Origin: an uncultured Collinsella sp.
GTDB lineage: Bacteria; Actinomycetota; Coriobacteriia; Coriobacteriales; Coriobacteriaceae
Direction: 5' to 3'
NCBI GenBank assembly: GCA_900552705.1
Contig: USAX01000132.1
Location: 1-5,136, forward strand
DNA: 5,136 bases
Under the pieces are notes generated by a model that ran no database searches, had not been told where the DNA came from, and saw nothing but the letters and a program-made list of their open reading frames with translations. Shown here one piece after another: positions 1 to 5,136 of the stretch; within the stretch, counting starts at the first letter, position 1, and every line of letters starts with the position of its first letter. The position numbers and the translations under genes were made by a program.

Positions 1-638
1 CCGTCGCCCTCAAGCGCATCGTCAAGATCGGCCTGCCCGCCGGCATCCAAAGCGCTGTCTTTGCCGTCGCCAACATCATCATCCAGTCCGCCATCAACAG
101 CTTGGGCACCGAGGTCATGGCGGCATCGAGCGCTGCCATGAGCCTGGAGTACGTGTGCTACAACCTGCTCAACAGCTTTAGCCAGGCCTGCACCACCTTT
201 GTGGGACAAAACCATGGTGCCCGCCAAATCGACCGCTGCACCAAAACGCTCAAGGTCTGCCTGGTCGAAGGCGGTATCGTCGCGCTCACCACCATCGTCA
301 TCATCGTCGGTCTGGGGCGCGAGATTCTGTCGCTCTTTAACAGCGACCCCAACATCGTCTCGATCGGCTATATCCGCGTGTGTTCGATCTTCCCGGCGTA
401 CGCTTTTAGCATGTTCTACGAAAACATGTCCGGCTACCTGCGCGGCTTTGGCATCTCGCTCATGCCCGCCCTCATCACCATGATCTGCGTCTGCGGCATC
501 CGCTTCTATTGGGTATTCTGCGTGTTCCCACACTTCCGCACCTTTGCGAACATCATGATGGTCTACCCCATCAGCCTGGGCACCACGGCGTTCTTTATGG
601 TCGTGGCGGTATTGCTCTGCCACCCGGCACGCACCTAA
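1..638 (+). CDS. MATE family efflux transporter, C-terminal half (5' end outside window)
   Basis: Integral membrane antiporter of the multidrug and toxin extrusion family, which exports cationic drugs or metabolites using Na+ or H+ gradients (family knowledge; this substrate is unknown). The frame is open from base 3 and gives 211 residues ending in TAA; MATE proteins are about 450 residues, so roughly the N-terminal half lies outside the window. The visible part begins with a KIGLPAGIQSAVF segment, typical of the start of the second six-helix bundle. It continues through the AAS/LEYV helix to the conserved FVGQNHGA motif, where QN-GA is a family hallmark. Further hydrophobic helices follow (around VALTTIVIIVGLG, the YIRVCSIFPAYAFSMFYENM stretch, MPALITMICV and a final helix before HPART). 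An internal TTG at 102 is not a real start because homology-like sequence precedes it. It converges on the lysR gene with a 60-bp gap in which I see no convincing terminator hairpin. Confidence 0.9.
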   Translation, partial: VALKRIVKIGLPAGIQSAVFAVANIIIQSAINSLGTEVMAASSAAMSLEYVCYNLLNSFSQACTTFVGQNHGARQIDRCTKTLKVCLVEGGIVALTTIVIIVGLGREILSLFNSDPNIVSIGYIRVCSIFPAYAFSMFYENMSGYLRGFGISLMPALITMICVCGIRFYWVFCVFPHFRTFANIMMVYPISLGTTAFFMVVAVLLCHPART

Positions 639-698
639 CGTCTAGCACAAGCCAAAGCGACAGCCCGCTAATCACCACTCTCAACGCCACGCCAATCA

Positions 699-1565
699 TT
701 AATTGACAATATGCGAGCTCATATAGTCGATAAAGTGCCTCGTGGCGACAGGCATGGTGTCCCAGCTGCGCCAGGCTGCAACCACGTCACGCGAAGGAGC
801 ATGCACGATGGGTCGTACGCGAATATCGGCCCGCATGCCCTCGACGGTACGGCGATACAGCATACTCGCGCCTAGGCCCTCCTCCACCATCGCCATGATG
901 GTGTAGTCGTCGGTCACCTCGCTCGTCACGTGCGGTGACAGCCCATGCGCCGCAAATGCATCGAGCACCAGGCTCTGTTCGCCCTCATCCAGCAGCACAA
1001 ACGGCTCGGACGCTAGGTCGGCGAGTGTCACCTTTTCCTTTGCCGCCAGCGGATGCGCGGCCGGCAACAATGCTACCAACTCGTCATGATAGACCACGCG
1101 CTTCTCGAGCCCCGCGGTAAATCCGCGTGCCGTAAAGCAAAAGTCAACCACGCCATCGTGCACCCACTGGGCGTTGCGCGTGTAATCGCCCTGCTTGAGC
1201 GTAAAGTGAACGCCCGGGTGCAGGGCCCCAAAGTCGCGGATCACGCGCGGCAGCACGGTACGACTCACGTTGGTAAACGTCGCAATGCGAATGTCAGTCG
1301 ACGAAAGCCCCAGCAACTCCTGACGCTTGCCCTCAAGCTCGGCCTCGGCAGTTACAATCTGGCGCAGATACGGCAGATACTGTTTGCCGTCGCGCGTAAG
1401 CGATACGCCCTGCTTACCGCGCTCGATAATCGTGGTGCCCAGCTCGCGCTCGAGCGCCTTGACGGCCTGGCTCACCGCGCTTTGCGTATAGCCCAGCTCG
1501 TCGGCCGCGCCCTTCAGACTGCCGCAATCGACCACCATACATACAATCTGATATCGCGATGCCAT
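699..1565 (-). CDS. LysR family transcriptional regulator
   Basis: DNA-binding regulator of 288 residues, normal length for the family. The N-terminal winged helix-turn-helix spans about residues 3-62: GSLKGAADELGYTQSAVSQA contains the recognition helix (AVSQAVKALE), followed by the wing region LGTTIIERGKQGVSLTRDGK. A linker helix (65-86) leads to the effector-binding domain (about 90-285), with DIRIATFTNVSRTVLPRVIRDF opening subdomain I and DYTIMAMVEEGLGASMLYR near residues 220-238, a family-typical stretch. The effector cannot be read from sequence. The ATG at 1565 is supported by GGAGG (1570-1574 on this strand) four bases upstream, and the HTH begins immediately after. It is divergently transcribed from the EamA transporter at 1724, so that transporter is its most likely target, and autoregulation is likely (inference from the usual LysR layout). 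The protein looks intact. Confidence 0.95.
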   Translation of the reverse strand: MASRYQIVCMVVDCGSLKGAADELGYTQSAVSQAVKALERELGTTIIERGKQGVSLTRDGKQYLPYLRQIVTAEAELEGKRQELLGLSSTDIRIATFTNVSRTVLPRVIRDFGALHPGVHFTLKQGDYTRNAQWVHDGVVDFCFTARGFTAGLEKRVVYHDELVALLPAAHPLAAKEKVTLADLASEPFVLLDEGEQSLVLDAFAAHGLSPHVTSEVTDDYTIMAMVEEGLGASMLYRRTVEGMRADIRVRPIVHAPSRDVVAAWRSWDTMPVATRHFIDYMSSHIVN

Positions 1566-1590
1566 CGTGCCTCCACATCGATGTAGCCGT

Positions 1591-1600
1591 AAAACGTTTT
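1591..1600. repeat. 10-bp perfect palindrome AAAACGTTTT in the lysR leader
   Basis: AAAACGTTTT reads the same on both strands and lies 26-35 bases upstream of the lysR start codon, downstream of the candidate lysR -10 box. A central CG step flanked by A/T tracts is typical of LacI/GalR-type operators, but the flanking bases do not match a full cre-type site. It could be an operator or a chance AT-rich palindrome. Confidence 0.3.
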
Positions 1601-1624
1601 GCCAGCGCTTTTTCTAGCAACATT

Positions 1625-1643
1625 AGTATTTCTTAATCATACT
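1625..1643. promoter_or_regulatory. Candidate LysR operator dyad AGTAT-N9-ATACT
   Basis: An imperfectly filled inverted repeat with perfect 5-bp arms (AGTAT at 1625-1629, ATACT at 1639-1643) lies near the middle of the lysR-transporter gap. It contains a T-N11-A pair (T1627, A1639), the minimal LysR-family binding pattern. It overlaps the candidate lysR -10 box (1636-1641), the position expected for negative autoregulation. That this LysR binds here is inference; such short dyads also arise by chance in AT-rich DNA. Confidence 0.4.
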
Positions 1644-1664
1644 GAAGATACATTCGCTTTACTA
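1636..1664 (-). promoter_or_regulatory. Candidate promoter of the lysR gene
   Basis: On the minus strand TATGAT (1636-1641) matches the sigma-70 -10 consensus at five of six bases. Seventeen bases upstream sits TAGTAA (1659-1664), a poor -35 (three of six). The predicted start would be near 1629, giving a leader of about 64 bases. The rest of the 158-bp gap (1566-1723) holds no equally convincing plus-strand promoter for the transporter. The best plus-strand pair, TTGCCA (1599-1604) and TAGTAT (1624-1629), has a long 19-base spacer, as might be expected of an activator-dependent promoter. Confidence 0.35.
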
Positions 1665-1723
1665 CATCCACATCTGGGAGCAGAATCCTTTTTGCGAAAC
1701 CGTTCTGTAACAAAAGGAGTCCC

Positions 1724-2626
1724 ATGGATCGCAAAAAAGCAATCGCGCTCTCATTTTCCGTTCCCGTCGCATGGGGCTTTTCGTACCCCCTCATGAAGAT
1801 CGGCATGGACAGCATGAACGCCACGAGCATCGTTGCGCTGCGCTGCATCATCGCCTTTGTGGCCTGCCTGCTGCTCTTCCACAAGCGCGCTTTCCGCATC
1901 AATCGCGACCTTATGGTTCGCGCCGCCATCATCGGCGCCATCATGGCAACCGAGCTCACCTGCATGTGCTTGGGCTCCAGCCTTACTTCCGCCTCCACCG
2001 CCGGCTTTTTGCAGAGCCTGACGGTCGTGATCGTGCCGTTTGCCAACGCCGCCCTGCTGCGTCGCGCCCCCGAGCGCAAGGTGCTCGTCGGCACCGCCAT
2101 CGTCACCTGCGGTATGCTGCTGCTCTCGGGCGCCGACTTTACCAGCCTGAATCCCGGCGCGATCATCATGTTGCTCTCAGCCTTTATCTATGCCAGCCAC
2201 ATTATCGTAGCCAAGCGCTTTGTCGAAGAAGTCGACCCACTGGCCTTGGGTGTTTGGCAGCTGGGCTTTGGCGGCCTGTTCTCGGGCATCGCCGCATTTG
2301 CCTTTGGCGGCTTTACGCTTCCCAGCACGCCGAGCGAGGTCGCGGTCGTCGTCGCGCTCGCACTCATCTGCTCTGCCTACGGCTTTATCACCCAGACGCT
2401 CGTGCAGCCCCACGTGCCCGCCGAGACCACCGGCTTTGCCTTCTCGCTCGAGCCGGTCTGCTCCGCCGTCTTCTCGTTCTTCCTGGTCGGCGAGGTCCTG
2501 AGCCCCATCGCCTTCTTTGGCGCCGCCCTCATCCTCACCGGCGTCATGGTGGCAACCGTCGAGCTTCCGCGCCTACGCGCGCATGAACAGGCTCGTATGG
2601 CAGGAACGCCCGAGCGCGTCTCGTAG
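1724..2626 (+). CDS. EamA / DMT-superfamily transporter
   Basis: Inner-membrane permease of 300 residues with ten predicted helices arranged as two EamA repeats (about 5-135 and 146-279), the standard length and architecture of the drug/metabolite transporter superfamily. Members export amino acids, nucleosides, sugars or drugs; the substrate cannot be told here. Evidence includes SVPVAWGFSYPLMKIGM in helix 1 (repeat 1 opening), the mirrored IMLLSAFIYASHIIVAKRF in repeat 2, the signature GFAFSLEPVCSAVFSFFLVGEVLS (237-260) and the final FGAALILTGVMVA helix, then a short charged cytoplasmic tail. The ATG is set by AAGGAG (1714-1719) four bases upstream and by helix 1 starting right after the MDRKK positive patch. 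It is divergent from the LysR gene, which probably controls it. Both this gene and ung downstream begin with an almost identical AAAGGAG-N-CCCATGG initiation region. Confidence 0.93.
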   Translation: MDRKKAIALSFSVPVAWGFSYPLMKIGMDSMNATSIVALRCIIAFVACLLLFHKRAFRINRDLMVRAAIIGAIMATELTCMCLGSSLTSASTAGFLQSLTVVIVPFANAALLRRAPERKVLVGTAIVTCGMLLLSGADFTSLNPGAIIMLLSAFIYASHIIVAKRFVEEVDPLALGVWQLGFGGLFSGIAAFAFGGFTLPSTPSEVAVVVALALICSAYGFITQTLVQPHVPAETTGFAFSLEPVCSAVFSFFLVGEVLSPIAFFGAALILTGVMVATVELPRLRAHEQARMAGTPERVS

Positions 2627-2652
2627 ACCCCACTCTTCATACAGCCGCGGCA

Positions 2653-2675
2653 TAAAGGCAACCGGTGCGCCTTTA
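2653..2675. repeat. Hairpin TAAAGGC-N9-GCCTTTA between the transporter and ung
   Basis: Perfect 7-bp inverted repeat (2653-2659 and 2669-2675) with a 9-base loop, starting 27 bases after the transporter stop codon. No T-run follows (CAATAG comes next), so it is not a standard intrinsic terminator; at most it is a weak one. Its right arm overlaps the candidate -10 box of the ung promoter, so it could equally be an operator or a stabilising 3' end stem. Confidence 0.4.
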
Positions 2676-2698
2676 CAATAGATACCAACAGAGTATCT
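2674..2698 (+). promoter_or_regulatory. Candidate ung promoter -10 and overlapping operator dyad
   Basis: TACAAT (2674-2679) matches the -10 consensus at five of six bases, though no good -35 is seen at 16-18 bases upstream. Directly after it lies a perfect dyad AGATAC-N7-GTATCT (2680-2698) containing a T-N11-A pair (T2683, A2695). The predicted transcription start, around 2686, falls inside the dyad, which is where a repressor would sit. The dyad ends six bases before the AAAGGAG of ung (2704-2710), so it could also fold as a weak RNA hairpin near the ribosome binding site. Confidence 0.35.
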
Positions 2699-2714
2699 GC
2701 CATAAAGGAGCCCC

Positions 2715-3440
2715 ATGGACACCGCAACGCGCGACCGCAACATAGCAACCTGGTTGGGCGATGCGCCGCAGCCGGTGCGTGACACTACGAACCAGCTGCT
2801 CGAGCGCATCGCCCTTTTGCGTGCCGAGCAGACCATCTACCCGGCACAAGACGACATCCTCAATGCCCTCGCCTACACGCCGGCCGACCAGGTCAAGGTT
2901 GTCATCTTGGGTCAAGATCCCTATCACGGACCCAACCAGGCCATGGGGTTATCGTTCTCGGTCCCCGCGACGCAAACCAAGTTGCCGCCGAGCCTGCGCA
3001 ACATCTATAAGGAACTCAAAGCCGATCTGGACTGCCCCTTTCCTGCCACGGGAGACCTAACCCCATGGGCACAACAGGGCGTCCTGCTCCTTAACACCAC
3101 GCTCACCGTGCGCGAGCATGCCGCCAACTCGCACGCCAAGCTGGGTTGGAGCACGCTGACCGACTACGTTATCGAGCGCTGCTGCCTGCTGCCCCAACCG
3201 GTCGTCTTTTTGGCATGGGGCCGCTTTGCCCAGCAGATGGTCGAGGGCAAGCTCGCCGCGACTGGCGCGGGCGAGGCAACCGGCAAGTACTGCTTAGCCT
3301 CCACGCACCCCTCGCCACTTTCGGCCAACCGTGCCACGGCAGAACTCCCCGCTTTTATGGGGTCGCGTCCCTTCTCCGCCGCCAATGAATTGCTCAAGCA
3401 AAACGGCAGCAGCCCCATCGACTGGGGCTGTCTCGGCTAG
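2715..3440 (+). CDS. ung: Uracil-DNA glycosylase, family 1
   Basis: Base-excision repair enzyme that cuts uracil from DNA (from cytosine deamination or dUMP misincorporation), leaving an abasic site. Diagnostic motifs are all present in 241 residues: GQDPYHG (66-72) with catalytic Asp68 and Tyr70, GLSFSVP with the uracil-stacking Phe81, GVLLLNTTLTV with uracil-recognising Asn127, and HPSPLS (198-203) with catalytic His198 and the following minor-groove loop. PPSLRNIYKEL (the Pro-Ser loop) and the C-terminal PIDW are also family-typical. Compared with E. coli Ung the spacing from Asn to His is about seven residues longer, owing to an Ala/Gly-rich stretch (AATGAGEATG, 181-190). The start is supported by AAAGGAG (2704-2710) four bases before ATG. 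The gene ends at a strong bidirectional terminator, and the 88-bp gap upstream suggests its own promoter rather than simple readthrough from the transporter. Confidence 0.98.
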   Translation: MDTATRDRNIATWLGDAPQPVRDTTNQLLERIALLRAEQTIYPAQDDILNALAYTPADQVKVVILGQDPYHGPNQAMGLSFSVPATQTKLPPSLRNIYKELKADLDCPFPATGDLTPWAQQGVLLLNTTLTVREHAANSHAKLGWSTLTDYVIERCCLLPQPVVFLAWGRFAQQMVEGKLAATGAGEATGKYCLASTHPSPLSANRATAELPAFMGSRPFSAANELLKQNGSSPIDWGCLG

Positions 3441-3453
3441 AAACAAAAATAAA

Positions 3454-3488
3454 AAAACGCGTCCGACGGCTTCCATCGGGCGCGTTTT
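3454..3488. terminator. Bidirectional intrinsic terminator between ung and the SDR gene
   Basis: A 13-bp stem (3454-3466 with 3476-3488, one G.U pair at the fifth GC-side step) closes a 9-base loop. Its outer part is AAAACGCG / CGCGTTTT. On the plus strand it ends in TTTTGTT, terminating ung 13 bases after its TAG. On the minus strand it begins one base after the SDR stop codon and is followed by a much longer U-rich run (complement of the A-rich 3441-3457), so it is the stronger terminator for the minus-strand operon. It sits exactly between convergent genes. Confidence 0.9.
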
Positions 3489-3489
3489 G

Positions 3490-4170
3490 TTACTCGGGCC
3501 AGATAAACTGGGTGCGGCCGGCCTCGCCGCCATCGATCAGCAGGCTCTGCCCGGTCATAAACCGGTTGGTCACGCCCACAAAGTAGATCCACTCGGCGAT
3601 CTCTTGGGCAGTGGCCCAGCGCTTGAGCGGCGTGAGCTCCATGATCTGACTCCACAGGCGCTCATCTTCCATCACGCAACGATTGAGCGGCGTGATCACG
3701 CCACCCGGGTCCACACTGTTGGCGATGGCCTGCGGCGCCAGGCGGTTTGCAAGGTTCTTGGTGTAGGCGATAACGCCGCCCTTGCTGGCAGCATAGGCGG
3801 GAAACTCCGATCCCGTATGCCCGCTCGCCGACCCCACATTGACCACGGATTTGATAGCCGGCGCCGGCTTGGCGGCAAGCCCCTCCCCCACAAAGGCATA
3901 GCGCTCGGTCACGTTGATGGTGCCACGGAGGTTGGCGGCAATGTCGTCGGCCGAATCCTGCGTACCGGCGACGTTTACGATTACCTGGGGTTCAAGGTCA
4001 ACTGGAAACGAGTCCGGCTCGCGGACATCAACGATCAGATGGCGGTAGCGCTCGTGTTCGATCGCCGCCGGCAGCAGATCAAAGCCCACGACCTCGTGGC
4101 CCTCGTCCAAAAAGCATTGCACGCACGCGGCTCCGATACCGCCCGAAGCGCCCGTGATCAAAACCCGCAT
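3490..4170 (-). CDS. Short-chain dehydrogenase/reductase (SDR) family oxidoreductase
   Basis: Soluble NAD(P)-dependent oxidoreductase of the classical SDR type, substrate unknown. The Rossmann motif TGASGGIG lies at 6-13; Asp31 at the end of strand 2 (VVGFD) suggests NAD(H) preference. The NNAG element appears as NVAG (66-69), so the first Asn is conserved and the second is Val. Asn80, Ser114 (NVGSASG) and Tyr126-x3-Lys130 (YAASK) complete the catalytic set, and DPGGVITPL and a C-terminal GQSLLIDGG segment are typical. At 226 residues it is shorter than the usual 250: only 35 residues separate Asp31 from the NVAG motif, so the helix between strands 3 and 4 is mostly missing, as in the 3-alpha-hydroxysteroid dehydrogenase-like and EntA-like members. 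ATG at 4170 has AGGAG (4176-4180) five bases upstream, overlapping the stop codon of the upstream transporter, so the two are cotranscribed and probably translationally coupled. Physiological role not identifiable. Confidence 0.93.
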   Translation of the reverse strand: MRVLITGASGGIGAACVQCFLDEGHEVVGFDLLPAAIEHERYRHLIVDVREPDSFPVDLEPQVIVNVAGTQDSADDIAANLRGTINVTERYAFVGEGLAAKPAPAIKSVVNVGSASGHTGSEFPAYAASKGGVIAYTKNLANRLAPQAIANSVDPGGVITPLNRCVMEDERLWSQIMELTPLKRWATAQEIAEWIYFVGVTNRFMTGQSLLIDGGEAGRTQFIWPE

Positions 4171-4179
4171 ACGTGCTCC

Positions 4180-4902
4180 TTAGGCGGTTGCGTGGCGCTC
4201 GAGGTACTCGGCGCCCACATTCTCGCGCTCCCAGCCACGCACGACCTTGTAGCCCACGGGGCTCAGGAAAACCTCGCACAGCAGCTCGGCAACAGCGCCG
4301 GTCAGCGAGCACATAAGGACCTGCACCCAGGTCCAACCAAAGAACGTATGGCTCACCACAATGGCAAAGACCAGGTTGTCGATAAACTGACCAATACCCG
4401 TAGACACATAGGAGCGGAAGGCAAAGCTCGCAAAGTTATTCTTTTTGAGCATACGGCCGAGCGACTGGTTGAGCGTGGAGTTAACCACGGCAGAAACGAG
4501 CATTGCCAGCGAAGAGCCCAGCACCACGTACCAGGTGCCGCCGATGGTGGCGTTAAGGGCGTTGTTGACCTCGACCATGCCCGTGTCGTAGTAGGCGCCC
4601 CACATGCCGGGCGTGAGCGAGCATGCCCAAAAGCACAGGCTCACGGCCAGGTTGACCAGCAGCGCGAGGATAGAGATTTTGATGGATGCCTTGGCGCCAA
4701 AGCGCTTGCAGATCATGTCCTGGCACAAAAACGAAACCCAGCTCACCACAAAGCCGCAATCGAGTGCCAGATACGGCAGGCTGATGAGCTCTTTGTTGGC
4801 CAGCAGGTTCATCATGATGACGCTCACGAAAAACAGCGAAACTGTCGCCGCGGGAATGCTCCGCAACAGGACCTTGTAGTCCTCCATGACCTTCTTGATC
4901 AT
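4180..4902 (-). CDS. VUT (YhhQ-like) family queuosine precursor transporter
   Basis: Membrane transporter of 240 residues in the VUT/YhhQ family, whose studied members import 7-deazaguanine precursors (preQ0, preQ1 or queuine) for queuosine in tRNA. About six helices are visible (roughly 17-35, 42-62, 74-97, 122-145, 165-188, 190-215). Family-typical elements are MNLLANK (31-37), ALDCGFVVSWVSFLCQDMICKRFGAKAS (46-73, the conserved D..F..sDi..e.yG-like stretch), NSTLNQSLG, and above all FRSYVSTGIGQFIDNLVFAIV (162-182), the Q-x2-D signature. The tail VGYKVVRGWERENVG is cytoplasmic and charged. The ATG at 4902 has a strong AAAGGAG (4909-4915) six bases upstream; a second Met at residue 6 lacks such a site. 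It is first gene of an operon with the SDR. The exact ligand cannot be told from sequence, and other VUT members may carry different cargo. Confidence 0.88.
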   Translation of the reverse strand: MIKKVMEDYKVLLRSIPAATVSLFFVSVIMMNLLANKELISLPYLALDCGFVVSWVSFLCQDMICKRFGAKASIKISILALLVNLAVSLCFWACSLTPGMWGAYYDTGMVEVNNALNATIGGTWYVVLGSSLAMLVSAVVNSTLNQSLGRMLKKNNFASFAFRSYVSTGIGQFIDNLVFAIVVSHTFFGWTWVQVLMCSLTGAVAELLCEVFLSPVGYKVVRGWERENVGAEYLERHATA

Positions 4903-4908
4903 TATGTA

Positions 4909-4958
4909 CTCCTTTGGTTTTAGGTTTAACGAGCAGGATATCGGACCCGAACTGCTCG
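4909..4958 (-). promoter_or_regulatory. Candidate preQ1-I-like riboswitch element in the transporter leader
   Basis: On the minus strand a perfect 7-bp stem CGAGCAG / CTGCTCG (4958-4952 and 4936-4930) closes a 15-base loop. Features shared with class I preQ1 aptamers: the loop starts with UUC (4951-4949), its closing pair is G-C, and its last base is C (4937), the position of the ligand-pairing cytosine. The loop contains GGGU (4948-4945), able to form a pseudoknot with ACCU (4925-4922). After the stem comes an A-rich tail (TTAAACCTAAAACC) running straight into the Shine-Dalgarno (4915-4909). A UCCU (4938-4935) could alternatively mask the Shine-Dalgarno. Differences: the loop is about three bases longer than known examples and the tail is less purely A. 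Position before a predicted preQ1/queuine transporter strongly favours regulation by ligand, but this is an unverified resemblance. Confidence 0.35.
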
Positions 4959-4987
4959 GCCACCACGGTCTTGAGGCGACGGTGGGT

Positions 4988-5016
4988 ATGATAGCCGCTC
5001 ACGCGGCGGCAGGCAA
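4988..5016 (-). promoter_or_regulatory. Candidate promoter of the transporter-SDR operon
   Basis: On the minus strand TTGCCT (5011-5016, four of six) and TATCAT (4988-4993, five of six) are separated by exactly 17 bases, making it the best sigma-70-like pair seen in the window. The predicted start near 4982 gives a leader of about 80 bases ending at the transporter ATG. The leader contains a possible upstream pairing CCACC (4985-4981) with GGTGG (4964-4960), whose 5' arm may be cut by the transcription start, and then the preQ1-like stem-loop. Confidence 0.45.
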
Positions 5017-5058
5017 GCAAACGACGCGGCAGCCCCACAGGGCCACCGCGCCGATGCA

Positions 5059-5136
5059 TTAAAAGGCTACGTTGCCAAACTCCGACAGGATAAGATCGGG
5101 GTTGTGATCGGTTGCCCAATCCACGTTCCACGGGCT
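5059..5136 (-). CDS. C-terminal end of an unidentified protein (5' end outside window)
   Basis: The last 25 codons of a minus-strand gene, reading SPWNVDWATDHNPDLILSEF then GNVAF, followed by TAA at 5061-5059. Codon choice is like the neighbouring genes (mostly G/C third positions), and composition is protein-like, which supports a real coding end. I do not recognise the family from this fragment. It lies 156 bases upstream of the transporter on the same strand, and a candidate promoter stands between them, so it may or may not share transcripts with the operon. The stop overlaps an ATG (TAATG), but the frame that starts there is probably not a gene because it runs on into the transporter out of frame. 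A frameshift joining the two frames cannot be excluded. Confidence 0.5.
   Translation of the reverse strand, partial: SPWNVDWATDHNPDLILSEFGNVAF

Noticed and set aside
639..698. Possible terminator between the MATE gene and lysR
   Set aside because: Only a 4-bp CAAT/ATTG repeat (693-705) was found, overlapping the lysR stop; there is no GC-rich stem or T-run, so no terminator is called.
1633..2169. Minus-strand frame of 178 codons opposite the start of the transporter
   Set aside because: No ribosome binding site, no recognisable domain, and it would span the lysR-transporter regulatory gap; an antisense shadow.
1771..2586. A 271-codon plus-strand frame overlapping the EamA transporter
   Set aside because: Its translation is very rich in His and Arg and carries no membrane segments; the overlapping frame has the ribosome binding site and clear EamA repeats.
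3490..4170. SDR as a bile acid 7-beta-hydroxysteroid dehydrogenase, known from Collinsella
   Set aside because: Length and motif surroundings differ from the known Collinsella enzyme as I remember it, and the neighbourhood gives no steroid link; only the general SDR call is supportable.
3331..4923. A 530-codon plus-strand open frame running antisense to the SDR and transporter genes
   Set aside because: Its translation is rich in His, Arg, Ala and Gly with no recognisable domain, and it starts inside ung, crosses a strong terminator and lies opposite two well-supported genes. GC-biased codons on the other strand explain why it lacks stops.
4553..5131. Minus-strand frame of 192 codons across the leader and into the transporter
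   Set aside because: The part inside the transporter is an out-of-frame reading of it, and the part above 5059 is out of frame with the coding end seen there. Only the leader part (4903-5058) looks at all protein-like and is reported as a finding instead.

Overview
The window looks like chromosomal DNA from a high-GC gut actinobacterium, most like Coriobacteriia (Collinsella or a relative). This is inferred from GC-rich third codon positions, short AT-rich gaps, strong AAAGGAG-type ribosome binding sites and the gene types. No rRNA, tRNA, CRISPR array, insertion sequence or phage gene was seen.

Layout, left to right. (1) The C-terminal half of a MATE-family efflux transporter (+) runs in from the left edge. 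(2) It converges on a complete LysR-type regulator (-). (3) That regulator is divergent from a 10-TM EamA/DMT-family transporter (+) across a 158-bp AT-rich gap with a dyad and a candidate lysR promoter, the classic layout of a LysR regulator and its target. (4) A family 1 uracil-DNA glycosylase, ung (+), follows after 88 bp that hold a hairpin, a good -10 box and a perfect dyad. (5) A strong bidirectional terminator separates ung from a minus-strand pair. (6) That pair is a VUT-family (YhhQ-like) queuosine-precursor transporter followed 9 bp later by a compact short-chain dehydrogenase/reductase, clearly one transcription unit. (7) Upstream of the transporter is a 156-bp leader with its own candidate promoter. 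It carries a stem-loop whose geometry resembles a class I preQ1 riboswitch abutting the Shine-Dalgarno. (8) The last 25 codons of an unidentified minus-strand gene lie at the right edge.

The main functional themes are small-molecule transport (three transporter families), uracil excision from DNA, and salvage of a 7-deazaguanine precursor for the tRNA modification queuosine. The most interesting hypothesis is the riboswitch-like leader of the transporter-SDR operon. It would tie an uncharacterised SDR to queuosine-precursor availability. The genes themselves are otherwise ordinary housekeeping or accessory genes, and no clearly new multi-gene system is visible.
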